Part shown: piece after piece, positions 58,256 to 64,000 of the stretch
How the letters are laid out: each line of letters starts with the position of its first letter
Numbering within the stretch: the first letter of the stretch is position 1
DNA from: Strigamia acuminata
Taxonomy: Eukaryota; Arthropoda; Chilopoda; Geophilomorpha; Linotaeniidae
Assembly (NCBI GenBank): GCA_949358305.1
Contig: OX442315.1
Coordinates: 12,612,427 to 12,676,426 of the forward strand
Length of the DNA: 64,000 nucleotides
Direction: 5' to 3'
Notes under the pieces: model-generated
What the model saw: the letters and a program-made list of their open reading frames with translations, nothing else
Told to the model about the DNA's origin: nothing
Database searches by the model: none
Position numbers and translations under genes: made by a program

Positions 58256-61200
58256 CAGCCGCGGAAATTAAAAAGAAGAAATATCACACTGGACCCGCAG
58301 GTCATGCCTTGGCAGAGGCACAGATCAAAGACCGCATACAGATCGTTCCGAAGAAGGAGGAAAAAGTGACGTTAACGAGTATGCAAGTGAGAACGAAACC
58401 GGAGGTCGACATGGATTGGACGGACCTTCCGTTCAATCTGGAGGTTGAGCCCCAGACATTACGCGTATTTCACTGCAATGTCACGAAAGCACATTGCGAA
58501 ACTCTGTGTATGCTGCCAGTGGAGATAGAAAACCAAAAATTGTTCGGTCTACTGGATTCAGGAGCGGATCGTTCATTCATATCCGAAGATATAGTAAAAG
58601 ACTTGGATATTGGAAAGAAGGTGGCACAAGTGAACGCGAACGTAGAATTGCTCACCGCCAACGGCTACGTCAAGCCGAAGGGCGTAGTTCGCATCATGAT
58701 CGACTGGACGGGGGGGAACCTGTCCCACCCCTTCATAGTCTTGCCATCCCACGACAAAGTATTCCTCCTAGGGATGGACATCATGGCGAAACTGAAAATT
58801 CAGCCAAACCCGATAACCCGTTCATGGAACTGGATAAGTCCCGAGGGAGAACGGTCAGTCCCCGTAGTTCCCCAAAAATTACTGGACGAAGCCAAGGACA
58901 AAGAGGAATACGGAAGAGGATTGCGAAAATTCGTCCAAGATTACGATTTCGCAGCCTTCACTCTGGAATTACAGAGGAGTAACGTCGTGGACACCCTGGT
59001 CGAGGAGGCAGCACTGCGTGTTAACGAGGCATCGCTACTAAGGCGAGTGCTTCGAAAGCATGAAAGAATTCTGACCAAGACACCTGGTCGAACGACGGAA
59101 GCAACACACGAAATAGTCTTAACCACAGACAAGCCGATTCGAGTGCCTTACAAGGGGATGAACCCCCAGAAAAGAGACATCGTGACGCAAATGTGCCAAG
59201 ACATGCTCGACAAGGGCATAGTAACGCAAGCCCTGGGCGAATACGCCATGCGGATCGTCCTGGTGATGCGTCCAGGCTCGGAACCTCGACTATGCATTGA
59301 TTATCGCCCCCTGAACGCGATAACGGTTATAGACCCGATTCAGATGCCGTCTATAGACTCGATCCTCCGGGAACTGAGCCCGTTCAAGTGGGTAACCACC
59401 ATGGACCTGTCAAAGGGGTATTGGCAAGTGGAGCTAAAACCCGAAGACAAACTGAAAACGGCTTTCTACTCCCCGATAGGAAGACTAATGTTCAACGTGA
59501 TGCCGTTCGGGCTTGTAAACGCCCCGAGCACGTTCCAGAAACTGATCGAAAGCGTGTTGGGAGATATGCTGCACGACTTCGTGTGGGCGTATCTCGACGA
59601 CATCATAATAACGTCGGACACATTCGAAGAACATATAGACCACATCGATAGAGTGGTCTCTCGCCTAGCCAAGGCAGGACTCCACATCCATCCAGGGAAG
59701 AGCAAGTTTTGCAGGAAAGAGCTTGCCTTCCTAGGATATCGAATAGGAGTCGAGGGAATCGCGATTGACCCCGAAAAAGTCAAAGCAATAAACGGATTCC
59801 CCGCCCCCGAAGATATAAAAGGTGTCCAGAGATTCATGGGCATGGTCAATTTCTTCGGCCGACTACTCTCTGGTCTGGCTGAAGTGGCCGCGCCTATAAC
59901 GGATCTCTTACGAACGGATAAAGAGTTTGAGTGGACGGTCCAGTGCGAGGCCGCATTTAGCACTATCAAGCAAATGCTGGCTGACGTCGAAAAGATGCCA
60001 TTGCCGGACCTAAACCGACCGTTCGTGTTGCACACCGACGCGAGTAAAATCGGACTGGGTGCAGCCCTTCTGCAGACCCACGTGTACAACGGAATCTCGC
60101 AAGAAGTACCCTGTATGTTTATAAGCAGAAAAATACAGGGCGCGGAGAAAAATTATACGGCAACGGAACTAGAATGCCTAGCCGTAATTTGGGCAGTTCG
60201 GAAATTTCGCGACTATCTGGAGTACACGAACTTCGAGGTTCAGACAGATCACCAGGCACTAAGCTGGTTGATGAAGCTCAAGGAACCCTCCGGCCGACTC
60301 GCACGATGGCAACTGGAGTTAATGGCGTGCGATATAACAATTACGTACCGCCCCGGGAAGTACAATCATGTGGCCGACGCCCTCTCGAGAGCCCCAGCCT
60401 CTGACCCCCAAGGACCAGACGACGACGGCGAGGACGACACCCACCTCTTGTACTGCCCGACTCCACGGAGAATATGGCGTTTGCGAAAGGCGAACGAGCT
60501 ACCAGTGATGGAGCCTGAAGATAGAACGTTTTGTGGTTTTTGGACTCGAACATACCAGCCAGCTGGGACAAACAATTCAACATCCGAAATTCAATCTCCG
60601 CCCCCCGGAGAAACCCACAAAACACTACTACGCGCCTTCACAGCAAAAATTGAAGAAAAAACACAATACGCTCCACCCACGAGACGTGAGTTCGTCGAAC
60701 ACCAGGCAGCAGACACAAAATGTCAAATTATAACGCAATATTTGCTGAACGGCGAATTTCCGGAAGGGATGACAAACCCACACCGCCGGAAACAGTTCGT
60801 CAAAGAAGCAACAAGCTACCTCATAGATGATGAACTCCTGGTAAAATACCACCCGACGTTTCAAGATGACCTCAGCGGAGCGGGAAACTCGGTTAAAGTG
60901 GTCGTGCCGGCATCGCTGCACACCCGACTGTTGTGGCTGATGCACGGACACCCGCTCGCCAGCCATTCTGGCGTGGCGAGGACCCTTTATCGAGTAAAAC
61001 AACTTTTCTTCTGGCCGGGCGCGCGGCAAAAGATAACGAAATTTATCCGACACTGCCCCCGGTGCCAAGCGTGCAGACCGCGAGATAAAGTGGCCAGAAA
61101 CGCCATGTCTCTCGGACCCTACGCACCGTTTGACTGCTTAAGCATAGACTTGATGGGCCCCAAGCCCACAACGGGAAACAAGAACATGTATATTCTCGTA

Positions 61201-62340
61201 ATTATGGACGTGGCCACCCGATGGCCGGAGCTGTACGCCCTCGCGAAGCCCTCGGCTGAAAACATAGTCGAGTGCCTTTACGACGTGGCAATGCGATTTG
61301 GGTTTCCCAGAAAACTCATTTCGGATAACGGCCCCCAATTCCGATCGAGAATATATAAGGACTTCTGTAGAAAATTTAAAATGGATGCATCAAACACCTC
61401 CACGTATAATCCTCAGACAAACCCAGTCGAGAGATTAAATAAAGACATAAAATATGCGCTGACAGTATTCACCGATATTCACAATCGATGGGACGAATAC
61501 CTGCGAGAAATCGCTTTCAGCATTCGCTCAACCGTGTCAAGAACACGCGAATTCTCACCGGCGTACCTCAACTTCGCCCGCGAATTAAGGATGCCATGGG
61601 ACCCACGCGTTGCCGAAGCTGTTAACGTATTAGACCCATCGAGCCCACACGAGTACGTGTGCCGGTTGGAACAGACTATATCCGACACATACCAGCATAT
61701 GATGGCGCATATTTTCAACATGAGAGAAAGAATCGCAGATAAAGAAGGCGATCTCGCTTTCGCGAACTTTAAAGTGAATGATCTAGTGTGGAAGGAGGCA
61801 CACACGTTGTCCAATGCAGCGAGGGGCATCGCCGCAGGTTTAGCCGACAAGAGGGACGGTCCCTATGTAATTGTGGCCGAACACGGCGGCAACGCATACC
61901 AACTACGCCGCTTAGAGGACAACAAAAATTTTCAGTCGATACATGGCCGAGATTTAAGGCCATATCTGCCAGAGTTTCCCCAAGAAATCTGGCTGGAAGG
62001 TCAGACACACAGCGGCCAAGGGGGCACCGTGGTCGACACGTTCCAAAAAACAAATGAAGCTGAAAATATAGCGGAGGACGAGGATGAATTCTTCGACGCC
62101 GAATCTCCGGCCGACGAGGCTCCAGCACAGCCGGAGCAAGCAATTTCGGAGAGGGAGGAAGCAGAAGAAAGTACTTCTGAAATGGAAAATAAAAAAATTA
62201 GTAATGAGAAAAATGCCAACACATCGGAGATGAACGAGCAAGTAGAGTCACGATCTACGAGCACGTCGAAAATCAACCTTCGACCACGACGAAGCAATAA
62301 TCCGTTCATTCGGGACGGCAAAGTCGTGGGGAAGAACTAA
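58210..62340 (+). CDS. pol: Pol polyprotein of the Ty3/gypsy element (protease-RT-RNase H-integrase)
   Basis: The frame is open from 58198 to TAA 62340, reached from gag by -1 frameshift; no ATG is needed. Numbering from 58309, the aspartic protease has DSGA at 83-86 (LFGLLDSGADRSF). The reverse transcriptase has MDLSKGYWQ near 366 and the catalytic YLDD at 428-431. RNase H has HTDAS at 575-579, TDHQAL near 646 and VADALSR near 688. Integrase has an H-H-C-C zinc finger (H879, H886, C916, C919) and the catalytic triad D947, D1006, E1041 with D-E spacing of 35. An SH3-like segment and an acidic tail follow; no chromodomain is evident. All catalytic residues are present. It makes cDNA and inserts it. 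Confidence 0.95.
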   Translation, partial: LPSAGVAEINSASSAPAAEIKKKKYHTGPAGHALAEAQIKDRIQIVPKKEEKVTLTSMQVRTKPEVDMDWTDLPFNLEVEPQTLRVFHCNVTKAHCETLCMLPVEIENQKLFGLLDSGADRSFISEDIVKDLDIGKKVAQVNANVELLTANGYVKPKGVVRIMIDWTGGNLSHPFIVLPSHDKVFLLGMDIMAKLKIQPNPITRSWNWISPEGERSVPVVPQKLLDEAKDKEEYGRGLRKFVQDYDFAAFTLELQRSNVVDTLVEEAALRVNEASLLRRVLRKHERILTKTPGRTTEATHEIVLTTDKPIRVPYKGMNPQKRDIVTQMCQDMLDKGIVTQALGEYAMRIVLVMRPGSEPRLCIDYRPLNAITVIDPIQMPSIDSILRELSPFKWVTTMDLSKGYWQVELKPEDKLKTAFYSPIGRLMFNVMPFGLVNAPSTFQKLIESVLGDMLHDFVWAYLDDIIITSDTFEEHIDHIDRVVSRLAKAGLHIHPGKSKFCRKELAFLGYRIGVEGIAIDPEKVKAINGFPAPEDIKGVQRFMGMVNFFGRLLSGLAEVAAPITDLLRTDKEFEWTVQCEAAFSTIKQMLADVEKMPLPDLNRPFVLHTDASKIGLGAALLQTHVYNGISQEVPCMFISRKIQGAEKNYTATELECLAVIWAVRKFRDYLEYTNFEVQTDHQALSWLMKLKEPSGRLARWQLELMACDITITYRPGKYNHVADALSRAPASDPQGPDDDGEDDTHLLYCPTPRRIWRLRKANELPVMEPEDRTFCGFWTRTYQPAGTNNSTSEIQSPPPGETHKTLLRAFTAKIEEKTQYAPPTRREFVEHQAADTKCQIITQYLLNGEFPEGMTNPHRRKQFVKEATSYLIDDELLVKYHPTFQDDLSGAGNSVKVVVPASLHTRLLWLMHGHPLASHSGVARTLYRVKQLFFWPGARQKITKFIRHCPRCQACRPRDKVARNAMSLGPYAPFDCLSIDLMGPKPTTGNKNMYILVIMDVATRWPELYALAKPSAENIVECLYDVAMRFGFPRKLISDNGPQFRSRIYKDFCRKFKMDASNTSTYNPQTNPVERLNKDIKYALTVFTDIHNRWDEYLREIAFSIRSTVSRTREFSPAYLNFARELRMPWDPRVAEAVNVLDPSSPHEYVCRLEQTISDTYQHMMAHIFNMRERIADKEGDLAFANFKVNDLVWKEAHTLSNAARGIAAGLADKRDGPYVIVAEHGGNAYQLRRLEDNKNFQSIHGRDLRPYLPEFPQEIWLEGQTHSGQGGTVVDTFQKTNEAENIAEDEDEFFDAESPADEAPAQPEQAISEREEAEESTSEMENKKISNEKNANTSEMNEQVESRSTSTSKINLRPRRSNNPFIRDGKVVGKN

Positions 62341-62720
62341 AAATAAAAGAAAATGTGATAACATGGAGCGGAGGCCTTGTAAAATAAAAAGATTTACTTA
62401 CGAGAGCTGCTGCACATGTTGAGACGCGAAAAATTAGCTAAATCCAAACTTCGCAACGAATTGTCGCAGTCACCACTAACAGACGAGAAGTTATGACGTA
62501 GCGGGCGACCACGTGACAACGAAACCACGCGGTCGACCCCGTAGCGTCATTGCCAGCACGGCGGATCTCGCAAAATACGAGACGCGTTCGAGACCCACAA
62601 TTCTCAGCGTCGATAGGCCCAGTTTCCGACTGTTTTTAACACGACGAGACGTGTTTTTGCTTCTCCCCCAAAGAGAAAGACAAAGACCTCTCAAACAAAA
62701 CTTCATTTTCCTAAATTGAA
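62341..62720 (+). other. Spacer after pol, possibly leader of a downstream transcript
   Basis: No ATG-led gene is supported. A frame open at 62513-62719 has only a GTG start. Pyrimidine-rich CTTCTCCCCCAAAG precedes the next ATG by about 60 bp. No LTR sequence is visible here. Confidence 0.4.
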
Positions 62721-62837
62721 ATGGCCGATCGACGCAACCCACGATTAGAGCCGAGCGCATCGTCGAGAGACGAGAGCGACGGCCTAATCGTAAATGCAGA
62801 AGAAGATGAGAATTGGGACGAACAACCGCCGTTGCAG
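62721..62837 (+). CDS. Candidate first exon of a third gene after pol
   Basis: ATG at 62721 opens 39 codons (begins MADRRNPRLEPS, then acidic NAEEDENWDEQ) and ends at CAG|GTAAAT in phase 0. GC content and codon use match gag and pol rather than the AT-rich host. The peptide is hydrophilic, with no signal peptide, unlike an envelope protein. The nearest acceptor (TTGATTTAAG before 62957) would bring a stop after two codons in this phase, so the exact splicing is unresolved. Confidence 0.35.
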
Positions 62838-62957
62838 GTAAATTAGTGTGATTTCCCCAGAGAAATCACATAATTCTTTGAATCTGTTGCATCCAACCCA
62901 GATTGGAGCGTGACTTGTGACTGATATATTTCTTTCTGTTTTATTGTTGATTTAAGG

Positions 62958-63074
62958 CTGGCTAAAAACCCGAGAGTGGACCCAGATTCACCTCGGAGTC
63001 AAGGCCGCCAAAAAACTAGAACAAAGGAAGTGTTCGCGGAATGGCGTCGTGGCAAACCAAAACCAAAACTAAAG
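62958..63074 (+). CDS. Candidate second exon of the third gene
   Basis: A 39-codon open stretch (contains RVDPDSPRSQGRQKTR and EWRRGKPKPK) follows a good acceptor and is basic. Its right edge meets only a weak donor (AAAG|GTTTTC). Its phase fits the last exon at 63399 but not the exon at 62721, so it is tentative. Confidence 0.25.
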
Positions 63075-63398
63075 GTTTTCTTTCTTTTAAATTTAAACAT
63101 CGTAATAAATTAAAATACGATTAGAGTTAAAATAAAAAAGTTTAACGTAAGAAATTAAAATTTAACGATCGGTTTTGCCTGCGACCCCTTCCAAAAAAGC
63201 GGATCACCTGAGTTCAAAAGTAGTGTTGGATCAGCGCTACGACGGCGGAGATCATCGCAGAACTGCGAAACAAGAAAATAAGACCGACGGCCGCAACAAA
63301 AGAAAGGAGTTGCTGCCACCGTCGATCTTGAGCATATTTCTGATCCCCATCGTTAACTGGGATTTATTATATTAATCTTGTGATCTAAAATTATTCAG

Positions 63399-64000
63399 GT
63401 CGACCCGCTAGAATCGTGGGACGCCCTGCCTCCGACGGCGTCAACCGCCAACAACATCTTTCGCGGAGCCCTGCCGATTTACCTGCGGCAGGCCTATCCT
63501 GCAGAGACCAGCGCCTGGAAAATCCGATTGATGTATTCCAGGACCCTCGAGGAAAAATTCGAGCGATCAAAAACGCTGGTCGAGTGCATGACGAAGGAGA
63601 TGAGGGAGCGAGTGGGGCCGCGGATCCCACCCGATGCGGATCCGCCGAGCCCCGTTTACTCCGGGTACCTGGAAGAGGCTTACCCAGGCACGGTGGCCGA
63701 GCTGCACACCTCCCATAGGTGGAGCGAGGCCCCGACCTTGGCAGCCCGCCAGAGAATAGTGGACGACGAGATCAAACGCTTAAAGCGCACCGAGACTCAC
63801 GGAGTAACCCGAGTTCTCGAGAGAAACGGTTTCTCCCCCGAAGAAATCCGTAGATGGCTTCGCGACATCGAAGAAGATCATCTGACACCCAGATGGATAC
63901 CGCCGGCGAATTTTACGGCCACGCAGTCTGAGATGTGGCAGTTATACCACGCTGGTATCCTGGGAAGTCGCCGCCATCACAGAAGATCGAAGCGTCCGGC
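63399..64000 (+). CDS. Large open exon after pol, unrecognised, running off the window
   Basis: After an acceptor (AAAATTATTCAG) the frame GTC GAC CCG is open for 200 codons to the window end. Composition is strongly coding, like gag/pol. Blocks include DPLESWDALPPTAS, YPAETSAWKIRLMYS, SRTLEEKFERSKTLVECM, GFSPEEIRRWLRDIEED and TATQSEMWQLYHAG. There is no ATG near the start, so it must be joined to an upstream exon. I see no transmembrane segment, zinc finger or known domain. It could be a third protein of the retroelement (not obviously an envelope), a gag-derived host gene or an unrelated gene. An intervening open stretch at 63175-63372 (KKADHLSSKVVLDQRY) may be intronic. Confidence 0.55.

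Larger units (their letters stand above)
54183..64000 (+). mobile_element. Ty3/gypsy LTR retrotransposon, truncated by the window end
   Basis: The order is 5' LTR, primer binding site, gag, -1 frameshift site, pol (protease, reverse transcriptase, RNase H, integrase), then further exon-like segments. No sequence matching the LTR is seen between pol and 64000, so the 3' LTR, the polypurine tract and the target duplication lie outside. Both main frames are intact. The element's roughly 50 percent GC contrasts with the AT-rich host, suggesting a young insertion. The integrase-last domain order is diagnostic of Ty3/gypsy. Whether the segments after 62400 belong to the element is open. Confidence 0.9.

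Overview
The window looks like a stretch of an AT-rich arthropod nuclear genome. The evidence is spliced genes with GT-AG introns, a paired-type homeobox gene, a FAM135-family gene, a chitin-binding (CBM14) fragment, many hAT- and Tc1/mariner-like miniature transposons, and a GC-richer Ty3/gypsy element. The sequence alone does not fix the species or even the order. Exon structures are my own reconstructions from splice sites, reading-frame phase and recognisable protein motifs; no transcripts or database searches were available.

Left part (1-8 kb): the first three coding exons of a FAM135-like gene run leftwards from 6672 to 5250, and the rest lies further left, probably outside the window. 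The surrounding sequence holds minisatellites, a tRNA-derived SINE relic, a MITE copy and a candidate extra exon at 3637-3768. A 155-bp hAT MITE with a perfect 8-bp target duplication sits at 7968.

8.6-14.7 kb: two tandem plus-strand genes (8611-10456 and 10871-12893) encode secreted proteins with a signal peptide, a PAN/apple-like domain, a long Thr/Pro mucin-like tail and a conserved acidic C-terminus. Each has one phase-0 intron, and each intron carries a different MITE; the second contains a nested hAT element. They converge on an unrecognised single-coding-exon minus-strand gene (13287-14351).

17.9-20.6 kb: a complete four-exon paired-like homeobox gene of 240 codons with a TATA box. 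Its third intron holds a foldback element, and a MITE lies just after its stop codon.

20.6-54.2 kb: about 33 kb with no convincing complete gene. It consists of AT-rich sequence, minisatellites and MITEs, broken by GC-richer islands that recurrently carry RFX-type X-boxes, CCAAT boxes, NRF1-like palindromes, YY1-like and CTCF-like motifs, and short ATG-to-splice-donor segments resembling first exons. This could be a regulatory landscape or a set of alternative promoters. A CBM14 fragment lies at 53.4-53.7 kb.

54.2-64 kb: a Ty3/gypsy retrotransposon with a 5' LTR, a primer binding site, an intact 1046-codon gag, a canonical -1 frameshift site and an intact pol. Downstream of pol, and before any 3' LTR, lie further exon-like coding segments that run off the window. 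They are either a third, spliced gene of the element or a neighbouring gene.
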